From Sipunculus nudus (taxonomy: Eukaryota; Annelida; Sipuncula; Golfingiida; Sipunculidae), in contig CM049320.1 of the NCBI GenBank assembly GCA_026874595.1, forward strand, positions 12,177,964-12,241,963: DNA of 64,000 bases, in the 5' to 3' direction. Below are positions 1-11,205 of this stretch, one piece after another. Below the pieces are notes generated by a model. The model ran no database searches, had not been told where the DNA came from, and was given only the letters and a program-made list of their open reading frames with translations. The translations under genes and the position numbers were made by a program. Within the stretch, counting starts at the first letter, position 1. Each line of letters starts with the position of its first letter.

Positions 1-845
1 GTAAAGTTTGAAATTGACTACATCATGTATTGCTTTGGTGTAACACTCCCTCCTGTCCCACATGATTTTGATGTATTGTTTTATTTTCCAGATCATGTTC
101 TGCATGATTTTAAGGTATTGTTTTATTTTCCATATCATTTCACTGTACATCTTCCAAATGTCTTTTTATTTCCCAAACAGACAGTGCTACTGTTATTTTT
201 CTGAAATATTTAAGGGCGTTCAATAATCAAGAATGTTAAAATCTGAAAAGTTTACCATTCCTTTGAGATCTTATTAAATTCCGGAGCATCCATTTATCAG
301 CCAGAGGGGAATCTTGGTAAAGTTTTATTTCATTGATGCCAACAGGAGGAAAGCAAGCATTGAAAGAAGAAATTTATCACAGTTAAAAAAATAGAGAAAT
401 ATACTTTGCTGTATTTAGAAAATATTTTGTAAATAAGAATTGTCTGCTTTTTATAAGGATGTACATCTCAAATATGGTACCCCAGTCCATTTTTTTACAT
501 GGTCACTAAATCAATAAACTTTTGTGGATAGTAATTTTTTCCTTTATTGCTAATCATAATTAGATAAATTTGTTAAGGTAATAACAAAATATTGAAAGTA
601 TTCCAATTGAAAATTTATAAATGAAAACCCATTTCACTTTTTGTGTTATTTCAGTGTTTGCATCGCTAAAAATGATATATTTACATTAGTTGTAGTGTTA
701 TCCTAAGAATGTGTTGAACTAATCATACATCAAAGTTTGTCCTCTATAGTTTTAAAACAGTATATAACTAGCATTGACCACGTTAGGGAAATGTTAGTGA
801 CAAGTAGACGGTGCCCTGTAATGAAAAGTGTAGATTATGACAGCA
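1..845. other. AT-rich DNA without recognised features
   Basis: I see no convincing reading frame, RNA gene or repeat here. The 60-codon open frame at 737-919 runs straight into the hAT element that starts at 854, so it is chance. It could be intron or intergenic DNA. Confidence 0.5.
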
Positions 846-853
846 TTTATGAA
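846..853. repeat. Target-site duplication, left, hAT element 1
   Basis: TTTATGAA, identical to the 8 bases at 2405-2412 directly after the right end of the element. Confidence 0.9.
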
Positions 854-2404
854 CAGGGTTGGGTTTTAGGCTGCCCAAAACCTGTTTTTGGCAGGGCAGG
901 GCCTAAAACCTGCCTTTAACTGCCTAAAATAAGTTATAACCTGCCTAAAACTGCCTTTAACTGCCTAAAACCTTACATACCCTCACCTATGACTTGTAAT
1001 TTAACTATGTTTTATTGCTACACAACTAAATGCATTAAAGAAATATGCTCAACAAATTATTTTATTTAAACTAAATAAATTAAACCATGATACAAAAAAA
1101 AGCATCAAATGAATACAACACTACTTCATGTTTTCCTTATGTTCTCTGACAGTTTTAGTTTGTATCCCCAAATTATGGTCTGAGGTCTCCCACCTTCATT
1201 ACTGCCAATTTATAAAAGAATGCTCATACTGTAAGCTTACAACCAGATAGTTTGATGGGCTTTATGATTACAAGGGATTAAATATTGTTATATATGCGAA
1301 AGAATGTTTCCTAAATTAAGTTGTTCCATTTACACTGATGAATATAGCCCTGTATACTGTAGTCTCACTAATATATCATGTATGTTTTGTATGCCTGTAG
1401 CTTCAAATGGCACAAAGCAAAAGATTGATGTTTTAAAAAATATCAGATCTTTTATGCTAGCTATCAACTAAAAATATGATATTTTTTACATTATCTGATA
1501 ATGAACAAGGATGTTTATTCCCTTAGCTAGGTCATGCTTTGTCAAATTTTAAGATTTTGTGCACATTCTTATTGTCTATATAATGATGGATATGCTCTGT
1601 TAACTGTATGATGAGATTGTGAAAGGTTTACCTTATGAAAATGGAACCCTCATGAAACACAATAATTAGTATAAAACTGAAAAATGTGAAAATATATTGT
1701 AGTGAATATGTTGCAAACCACATAATATTCATAATCACTTTTGGACCGTGTTCAGTCTAAAGGCCTGAGAAACTTACAAGTCAGAGGCCCTGACTGCATC
1801 ACCCAGTAAAAGGTTTGACTCAAGAACAGTTTTCAGTGCAAGGGCTTTGATTACATCATCCTAGTCTGTCATGTATGAAAGTTCACATGAACATCTACAA
1901 GGACACTGCAGTGAGACTTCTGACCATTGCGTCTTATGACCCCATTACCCTGATAAATAGTTATTTACTGGTCTAATCAAGCATGGCCTCCCTTTCTGAT
2001 ACTGGAGGCTCTGTTACATCATTCCTGGTAGTAGGGCACTCATCAGCAAACCCAAAGGGTCCTGATAATGATATTACCTTGGCCAATGAAACCATGTGCC
2101 ACACAAACATGGTTTTATGCTCAAGTAACCTATACAGGCTCTTTGAAGACTGCATGATACCAGCCAACAGGAAATCATGCATTCCTAATACCTGAAACCT
2201 TCCAGAAGCCAAACAAAGCTTTGTGACTGCATCACTCTAGCCAGTTTGTTAGGTTTATAGATCTTTAAGTCAAAATTTAAACAAATACAGGTTTTAGGCA
2301 CTTTTGGTGCCCAAAACCTGCCTAAAACCTGTTTTAGGCGGGGCAGTTTTAACCAGGTTATAACCTATGGTTAAAACCTTCCTGCCTAAAACTTGCCAAC
2401 CCTG
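854..2404. mobile_element. Non-autonomous hAT element 1 (1,551 bp)
   Basis: The left end reads CAGGGTTGGGTTTTAGGC. The right end is its inverted counterpart, GCCTAAAACTTGCCAACCCTG read inward with a 3-bp gap after CAGGGTTGG. The element is flanked by a perfect 8-bp duplication, TTTATGAA (846-853 and 2405-2412). Eight-bp duplications and CAGGG-type ends are characteristic of hAT transposons. Just inside both ends (about 857-985 and 2288-2396) are clusters of a degenerate TGCCTAAAACC repeat, some inverted. The interior (986-2280) shows no transposase. It holds a loosely recurring phrase resembling TGACTGCATCAC (about 1789, 1848, 2014, 2222). The open frames on both strands at 1973-2212 look fortuitous. 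Confidence 0.9.
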
Positions 2405-2412
2405 TTTATGAA
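2405..2412. repeat. Target-site duplication, right, hAT element 1
   Basis: TTTATGAA, the partner of 846-853. The uninterrupted target would have read CATTTATGAATAGACC. Confidence 0.9.
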
Positions 2413-3368
2413 TAGACCCCTGGAACTTTGAATATAAAAGATAATGTTTAGTGACGTGAAGAGATGTGAGAGCTCACTCAAGCATCCCTCATTATCCAGG
2501 AGGCTGGTGATTAGGGATACAACAGCTGTGGTACCTGTCTGAGTTCTCCATCTGCCTCATATTTCTCCCCAGTCTCAGCAAGTGCCACCTCATGTAACCA
2601 TAGTAATAGCTTCACTTAAGTATCATTAAGTTGGGTTAATTGCCTCTGAAACACACTGACCCAATTTATCTTGAGCATAAATCCAAAAACCATGACAATA
2701 TTTACCTGCATGTTGTACTACTGGTAGGCTAATTCCTTCTGTGCCGTCTGACTCACATTTAATGATACTATTGACATGCACTGTGGGTACAGCAGTATAA
2801 CAATAAAGGAAATATGTGTGTATATATATATATATCAGGGAGCTTCAAATAGTTGGCATTAGCACTAGGATTGCGGATCACGTCCAATGTTGCCTGCATT
2901 CTTGATAAGAAACCTCACAATTGGGTGTAAAAGCTCTTTGATCTGGCTACAGACGCTTGCCTATTGCGCTAGGATTATCACTGATGCATTGCAGAAGATA
3001 CCACAGAATCACTTGGCAAGGAAGCTCACTCATCAGTCCCATACTGGATAAATATATTCTTTTCAGATGTAATGAATTTATAAGATATGAATTTTAGTTA
3101 ACACTGTAATATTGTGGGTTACTTCATATTGAACTATATTATACAAGGGATTTGCTTGCTTAAAAAAATATCTGCAAAAATTATTTTATTGTACAGGAAT
3201 GTCTGCTTATTTCTTGGCTTGAACAGACCAGTCTTTAGGAATGGCTGACTTTGTTCACCAATAAGTTATAGGGGGAGAAATTACATTAATGGCAAGCAGA
3301 CAAACTTAACTTATCAGGAAAAACAAAAATAATAGTGTAACTGTTGGTAAAGTCAGATACAATTAAAA
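2413..3368. other. Sequence between elements, with short (TA)n
   Basis: No gene recognised. A short GT/TA microsatellite lies at about 2815-2834. The rest is AT-rich with no clear reading frame. Confidence 0.5.
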
Positions 3369-5734
3369 CAAGGGACCCATGGGTCACGGCGCTCAGCTGA
3401 TCGTGATTGGACTATAAATGTTTCTCCACTGTGATACTATATCGAGTCAATAAAGCTTATGAATATCATGGACATGTTGGGCTATTATAAAGGAATGTAA
3501 TGTAATATGTGAGTAAATGATAAATGAAATTACCTGACTGATGGATTAATAGAGTCAAATATAGTGGTTTATTTTTTATTTATTTAGGAGGGGTTGAAAA
3601 TTGTGATATATTTGAGGAAATATGAATGCAATAACAGCAGTAATAAGCAGTAGTAGAATGATGATAAGGCTATTTGTTGAAGGATCTAAAGTGTATGGTA
3701 GTCTGCAAGCATTCAATTTGACAGATATGATGTTATGATTAACTATGCTGATGAAGTGATTTATGAATTTGTGACTGTATGACACAATATCTCTTTAGTC
3801 TTGACAAGGTACATTATTGTGATGCCCACTATGTCTACATATTACACAATATTGACATAATTTCTGGCATGTACATAGGTACCTATGGACGAATAGTTAT
3901 ACAAAATATTAAAGTATGAATATATCTGATTCATCTTGTTCTTGCTCACTGAGGCTGACTTTGGGATAGGGATCGGAGACGGGAAAAGTGAGGGCAGCAC
4001 AAAGGTGGATGTAGAAATATTCTATTGTAATGTTTTTCATTTATATAAGAATATGAAAAGCTAAGAGGAAAGGGGCCCTCCTACATGGTTATAGTAAAGT
4101 TCTAAATATATGATTGCAAACTAATACTCTGACAAGACTGTCATGAAGAAAAACAGTAAAAGTTTTGAGATACTGTGATGCATATGAAAATTTACATATG
4201 GACAGGCAAGTGGACAGAATGGACTAATACATTTATTTCACTTTCAAGGGAATAATGCATTTAAGTTTATATATAATCCTATTTTTTTAAGCATATCCAC
4301 TTTTTCCATTAAGAAGTTTTTATCTGAATCATTTTTTTATTTACAGGTTTTATAAATTTTTAATAAAAAAACTGACAATATAAGTTAAAATATTAGAATT
4401 GTTGCAAAAGTTTCAATCTTTATATATACAGATTAAAAAACTGAAACTATAAGTTAAAATATTAGAATTGTTGCAAAAGTTGCAATCATCATATATCCAG
4501 AGTGTAGCTCATATTGGGTCATATTATGCATACACATATATTTTATTAATTTTTAAATCATAAATGTTTAAACTGAATTTAAAAGAAAATAATGCCACAA
4601 TAGGCATCTACAAGAATATTCCTTGAATCACTATTAAAAAGTTTTGCACATTGGAGTTTTCAGTACATGCTTAATTTTATTCACCAAAATAAAATAAAAG
4701 ATTCAGTAAATTTGATAAAATAAAACATCTTTTCAAATAAAGTATACACACTGTTGGTTGAATGAGGGACAAACAATATCATAATTACTATCCCAGTTTT
4801 AATTTATTACTGGAATTAATAGTCAATTTCACACCTGGTGAAGTTTTTACTCTTCTGAAGTAAGGAATTACTTATCTCATGAACATCCACACTTTCATAG
4901 CAATACAATACTTTGTGGACACAATTAAATGTACACTTTAATTATTGTAACCCTGGTGGTACAATACAAAATCTAAAATGTAGCATAGCCTAGAATAAGA
5001 ATGAATCAAATACAGAAAATGATAATATTCATCTAGTTTATGCACCATCTGGGGGGGGGGGGGGGAGTGCAGGGCAGATTGCTGGTAGTGGCCAAGCTGA
5101 CCCAAGGCAAGATGCCTGGGGTGGGTTACATAATGCAAGTGAAGGCTGTACTACTAGGTGGCTAGATGTAAACAACACTTGACATGGTGTATGAAAACAT
5201 GAATAAAAGCTATTCTTTCCAATCAATTTCTTTGAAATTTCAGATTTTAAAAGATTAAATCCTTATGTATATATGCTGTGAAAATTAAATCAACAGTGCC
5301 AAAGTTGGACAAAATTTAAGGTATTGATTTTTTAGCTCAGCTGACTGAAAGTCATCTGAGCTATAGCGATCACTCTTTGTCCGTCGTCCGTCTGTCTGTC
5401 TGTCTGTCTGTCCGTCTGTCCGTCTGTCCGTCCGTTAACCAGGCACAAATCGTAACCGCTGGACCTAGAACCTTGTAACTTGGGATTCTGAGAGGTCCAT
5501 AAAAAATCTCCTTGGAAACCAGAAATTAGGTCTCTGTTACCCATATCCTTCGAGCTATATGGCCCCAAAGTACCCCCCAGAAAAGTCAAAAATTTCATAC
5601 AAAAACTTCAATATCTCATTAACTACTTGACTGATGGTCATGATTTTTGGCATACATATTGATCATGAGATGTTACATCACTTCCTGCAGACTGGTGGCG
5701 CCACCTGTTTTTTTTGATTTTTTACGAATTTTTT

Positions 5735-8361
5735 AGCTCAGCTGACTATAAGTCATCTGAGCTATAGTCGTGGTCCATTGTCCGTCGTCCGTCCGTCTGT
5801 CCGTCCGTCCGTCCGTCCGTCCGTAGATGTGGCACGTTTGAAACCGTAAGACCTAGGAATCCAAAATTCGGCATAATGTTAGATGTCCCCAAGATCTCCT
5901 ACCAAGCCGAAAACTGGGTCTTTGCAACTTCTTTTCTTTGAGAAATTAGGGAAAAACCTCAATTTTTTATTAAAAACCTATTTTCACACTTCAGGACTGC
6001 CTGATATCAAAACCACTCATCTGTTTTTCCTCATATTTACCATAAATATTCCTCTATATAGTTCCTATGTACATGCCAGAAATTATGTCTGTATTATTTA
6101 ATTTAAAAAAGTTATGGGCCCAAACATTATGCATTTTGTAAAAAATCAGGAAAGATATTTGATCACTTAACACAAAAAATGTTAAAGCTATCGACCTTTT
6201 TTCCAGTAATATAACTTTAATTAATCAAAATTAAATTGTATACCCAAAATTAGATGAAAATCTTTTAAATTTTCTAAAATATTAATAAAAATAAAAAATT
6301 GGTACCTTAAATTTTGCCCAACTTTGACCATGGCACGTTTTTTTCCTGTAAGTACTGTGGATTTAATTTTCACAGCATGTTTTTGTTAGCATTTCAACTG
6401 TTAACACCAAAAATTTGAAACCAGTTGATCAAAAACTGTAGATTTTAATAAGTTTTCAAGTACCATGTGACATATTGTTTACATCAAGCTAGTGTTATGC
6501 AGTTTGCAAGAGCTCAGCTCCCCAGCATCAGCTCTTAGTTCCTTAAATTCGGCATACAGTTAGATGTCTCCAAAATCCCCTACCATGCCAAGAATTTGGT
6601 CACTAGGACTTAATACCTTCAAGATATTAATGAAAAACTTCATTTTTCCATTAAAAACCCATTGTTACACTTCAAGACTGCCTTATATCAAAACCACTGA
6701 TCTGACTTTAATCATAAATAATATACATATTTTTCATTCTCTATGCACATGCCAGAATGATGTCAGTATTGCGTAATTGTTTTAAGTTATGGGCCCAAAC
6801 ATAATGCACTTTTTAAAAAATCAAGAAATATATTTACTCCCTTAACAAGGGCATTGCTGAAGCTAGAGATTTTTTTGTCAGGGATGTAACATTATTTAAT
6901 CAAGATTCAATTGAATACCCAAAATTAGTTCTGAATTTTTCAAATTTTATAAGTTATTAGTATAAATATAAAATTAGTACCTTAAATTTTGCCCAACTCT
7001 GACCATGGCACGTTTGTGTCCTGTGAGCACTGTTGATATAATTTTCGTATCATGCACACATAAGGATTTCAGCTTTTTAGTTTAGAAAGCTGAAAGAAAT
7101 TTGCCAAAAATTGTAGCTTTTATTAATGTTTTTTATGAGACCCTGTCAGACTTTGGCTCTCTCCAGCCCCTCTTGAGTCACCTGTATGTTGACCTTGTTG
7201 ACCTTTCATCAAATTATGCATGCTTGAGGCGAGGCATACAGGAATCCAGGCAGCTTATGGCCAGCCACAGTTGATCCAGGTGTCCAACCCAACTCATCTA
7301 GTAGTTTTAACCAATAACATAACAATAAACAATAAATTAATAAATTTTTATTGGTTTTTAATAACAAATTAAAGAAAAATAGAAAAGGAATTTGTTAGTT
7401 TATAATAACAGGAAATTAACTAGCAGTTACTGATGATATAAGAATCTTGTATCGATGGGTAGAATGTCACATATTCCAAATAACACCATGCAGTCACCTA
7501 TGGCATTTTTCAGTTCAATTTTAATGATAAAGAAGTAAATCATATTATTCATTACTAATCACTAGGGATCATATGAAGGAAATTAATGATAGACAAAGAT
7601 GCAGTTGATAATATTAATCTAGATTCCTACTGTGTCTAGTGTGTACATTGATGTGAAATTAGTCCAAAATGAATTTTTTACAGTTATTTTTTAATATAAA
7701 TAAAAGCCATAAAACCAGGTACTTATGATCATTATTTAAATGTGTGAATTTTGTATATTCTGGATTCTCAACATCATTGGTTGGTGAAACTGAATAAATA
7801 CCAGACATGGTGCAAATACTTTGTAATTGTATATAAATACGAATATGATTATGTACTCCATTATAAAATTTCTTGCATAAAGAATAGGAATTCAGGTAAA
7901 AATGAAAGTATATGAATACTCGTGCAAATACTTTCAAAATGTATTCATGAATGCATTCATGAATATATTCTTTAATATTATTTTAATAATCATATCAGTT
8001 ATATTTCATTTAAAAAAATCATATGATTCTCTTATTATTTTTTATAAAAATTATATTTGGGACAATATTTGTAATTTTTGTTAATAAATAGTTAAACTCT
8101 TATATTATATGTTCTGCTTATAAGTTATATGGCCAAGTCAAAATCTGTGTGACAATAGTACTCCATTTGTTAATAAAATAAATGAAATCAATCCTCTTCC
8201 CTGTCTCCAAAGGTACTATCGAAATCATACATAAGCTAAACAACAACAACTCATAATACAGCTTATATTTATTACCACACAAAACCAGCATGTGCCTCAT
8301 TTCTAAATAATATTTTTTTATCATATATAACAGCTGAGCGTCGTGACCCATAGGTCCCTTG
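5735..8361 (+). mobile_element. Family B element, type I copy 1 (about 2.6 kb)
   Basis: The 5' end is the near-palindrome AGCTCAGCTGACTATAAG...TCATCTGAGCT, followed by (CCGT)n at about 5780-5823. The 3' end is CAGCTGAGCGTCGTGACCCATAGGTCCCTTG. Inside are two diverged ~680-bp units (about 5850-6540 and 6541-7130), both containing TATCAAAACCACT and TTATGGGCCCAAACATAATG-like blocks. A unique 3' body (7140-8330) follows. It is nearly identical along its length to 47807-50422. It sits inside a family A unit at ACGAA-T7-CTCTAT, while its twin sits a few bases further along a different unit, so these are separate insertions and not a local duplication. No protein is encoded. Confidence 0.85.
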
Positions 8362-9541
8362 TTTCTCTATTTTTGAGACCTTTAAAAATGTGAACATCTG
8401 TTAACAAGGCACAATTCATAAAGACTGGACTTAGAATCTTAATTCTTGACACACTGAGAGGTCCATGAAAAATCTCCTTGGAAACCAGAAATTAGGTCTC
8501 TGTTACCCATATCCTTTGAGCTATGGGGCCCCAAAGTACCCCCCAGAATAATAAAAAATTTCATACAAAAACTTCAATATCTCAATAACTACATCACTGA
8601 TGGTCTTCATTTTTTGCATACATATTGATCATGAGATGTTCGATCAGTTCCTGCAGACTGGTGGCGCCACCTGTACTGTTTGATTTTTTACGATTTTTTT
8701 CCTCTATTTTTAAGACCTTTGAGGATGCTGTCATCTGTTAGCGTGGCACAAATCGTAACGACTGGACCTAGAATCTTCATTTTCGACACACTGAGAGACC
8801 TATGAAAAGTCTCCATGGAAACTAGAAATTAGGTCTCTGTTACCCATATCCTTCGAGCTATGGGGCCCAAAATTACCCCCCAGAATAGTCAAAAATTTCA
8901 TACAAAAACTTCAATATCTCATTAACTACATCACTGATGGTCATGATTTTCGACATACATATTGATCATGAGATGTTTCATCAGTTTGTGCAGACTGGTG
9001 GCGCCACCTGTATTTTTCAATGTTCACGAATTGTTTTCTCCATTTTTGAGACCTTTAAGGATGTAGTGATCTGTCAACAGGGTACAAATCGTAACAACTG
9101 GACCTAGAATCTTCGTTCTTGACACACAGGGAGACCCATGATAAGTCTCCATGGAAACCTGAAATTTGGTCTCTGTTACCCATATCCTTTGAGCTATGGC
9201 ACTCCAAAGTACAGCTCAGAATAATGGAAAATTTGATCAGTATCTGAACAACTAATGCAGAGATAACCATAATTGTTTGCATGGATATTGATCATGGAGT
9301 GTTTCATAAGTTTCTGCAGACTGGTGGCACCACCTGTATTTGTTCGTTTTTTTTTTACAAAATTTTTCTGTATTTTTGAGACCTTTAAAGATATGAACAT
9401 CTGTTAACAGGGCACAAATCATAAAAACTGGACCAAGAATCTTCATTCTTGACACACAGGGAGACCCATGAAAAGTCTCCATGGAAACTTGAAATTAGGT
9501 CTCTGTTACCCATATTCTTTAAGCTGTATGGGTCCAAAATA

Positions 9542-9557
9542 CCCCCCCCCCCCCCCC
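9542..9557. repeat. Poly-C tract in family A unit
   Basis: A run of 16 C at the place where most family A units read TACCCCCCAGAATA. The same position is expanded at 47277-47292, 50927-50938 and 51271-51282. Confidence 0.9.
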
Positions 9558-10034
9558 GAATAATGGAAAATTTGATACAAAAACTGCAGTATTTCAATAA
9601 CTACAACACTGATGGTCATGATTTTCGGCATACATATTGATCATGAGCTGTTCCATCAGTTTCTGCAGACTGGGTGTGCCACCTCTATTTTTTTTTCAAA
9701 TTTTTACGAATTTTTTTCTTTTTTTTTGAGACCTTTAAAGATGTGGTTATCTGTCAACAGGGTACAAATCGCAACAACTGGACCTAGAATCTTCATTCTT
9801 GTCATGCAAGGAGGCCCATGAAAGGTGCCTGTGGAAACTTGAAATTAGGTCTCTGTTACCCATATCCTTCAAGCTATAGGACTCCGAAGTATCCCTCAGA
9901 ATAATGGACAATTTGATACAAAAACTGAAGTATCTGAACAACTAATGCAGAGATCACCATGATTTTTTGCATGGATATTGACCATTAAGTGTTTTTATTA
10001 GTTTCTGCAGACTGGTGGAGCCACCTGTATTTTT

Positions 10035-11205
10035 GTATCCGCCAAAACGAAGTTTTGCGGATACTATGTTTTTGACCGAGTTCCTCCGCCGCGGCGGCGT
10101 TCGTTTCCAGAGAGCTCCTCGGAGTCTAATGGACCGATTTTTCCCAAACTTACACCTATTATCGGGTCACATGTGAACTGGTGCCTAACCAATTTGCATT
10201 GACCTCTGACCTTTCCTCTCTATCCAGTGTCCATTTGTGGGTCTGTTTCCACTCATAAACCCTCATATCTCGGGAACCGTTTGATCGATCAGGAAATAAA
10301 ATTGATACAAATGTAGCCCTTGGATTGCTTTATAACATACTCAAAAAATGGTGGCGCCACCTGTAACCATGTTTGCACAGTGTCCATCTGTTCATATGCC
10401 TTGGGTTAAAATCACTCATATCTCTGCAGTGAATTGACTAATTCACCTGAAATTCGTCATGTGTATACATCCAGGATAGCTTTCTTGATTTTATGACAGG
10501 TGGCGCCACCTACGTTCACGTTCACGCTGATGACATCCAAGCTTATATCTCGGGAACCGTTTGACCGATCAGGAAATAAAATTTATACAAATGTAGCCCT
10601 TTGATAGCTCTGTAACATACACAAAAAATGGTGGCGCCACCTGTAACAATGTTTGCACAGCGTCTGTCTGTTAGTCTGCCGTGGCCTAAAATTACTCATT
10701 TCTCTGTAGTGGTTCGACATAACTGCCTAAAATTTTGCAGGTTTATACATCGTGGACAGCTTTCTTGATTTTATGACAGGTGGCGCCACCTACATCCTAG
10801 TTAACGCTGGACACATCCAAGCTCATATCTCAGGAACCATTTGACCGATTGGGCCAAAATTGTGCATGTGTTTAGATCTCACATAGGTCTTTATCATACA
10901 CAAAACTAGAGGGGTTACCTGCAAAGATTTTTGCACAGTGTTTGTCTGTTTGTCTGCCATGGGCAAAAATCGCTCATATACATGTAGTGGTTTGACTTTT
11001 CTGCCTAAAATTTTGCAGGTGTATACAACTTGGACAGCTTTCTGGATTTGTGGTAGGTGGCACAACCTACATACACATTTAGGCTGCAGACATCCATGCT
11101 AATATGCAACGTACCTCACTCTATTTCCCCTTGCCACTCAATCCATGCCTCACTATCCGATTTTGGCAGATACATGTAGTCACTTGTCGGTTACCCGTAT
11201 TCTAG
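10035..11205 (+). mobile_element. Family D element, copy 1, Helitron-like ends
   Basis: It starts with a hairpin, GTATCCGCCAAAAC-GAA-GTTTTGCGGATAC, then a GCC/CCG-rich stretch (10080-10110). Three ~280-bp tandem units follow (about 10260-10545, 10546-10825, 10826-11110), each with TATCTCGGGAACCGTTTGA-like wording and two GGTGGCGCCACC palindromes, the last unit decayed. The 3' end contains GGCAGATAC (inverted partner of the start), a GTAGTC...GGTTAC stem remnant and CCGTATTCTAG followed by T. A short hairpin then CTAG|T is typical of Helitron 3' ends. It is inserted in family A copy 1. The same element recurs at 38885-39935. Confidence 0.65.

Noticed and set aside
5883-6101. Recurring ~70-residue frame in family B units (also 47954, 51594, and antisense 12326)
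   Set aside because: It recurs only because the B unit recurs. It has no start context, no domain, and indels break it in other copies.
9449-9640. Recurring ~60-residue frame starting MTHRETHEKSPWKPEIRS in family A units (also 46848, 47532, 50496, 53766)
   Set aside because: Several units frameshift or truncate it, an antisense frame is equally open in the same units, and no domain is recognisable. It looks like a by-product of a conserved tandem unit.
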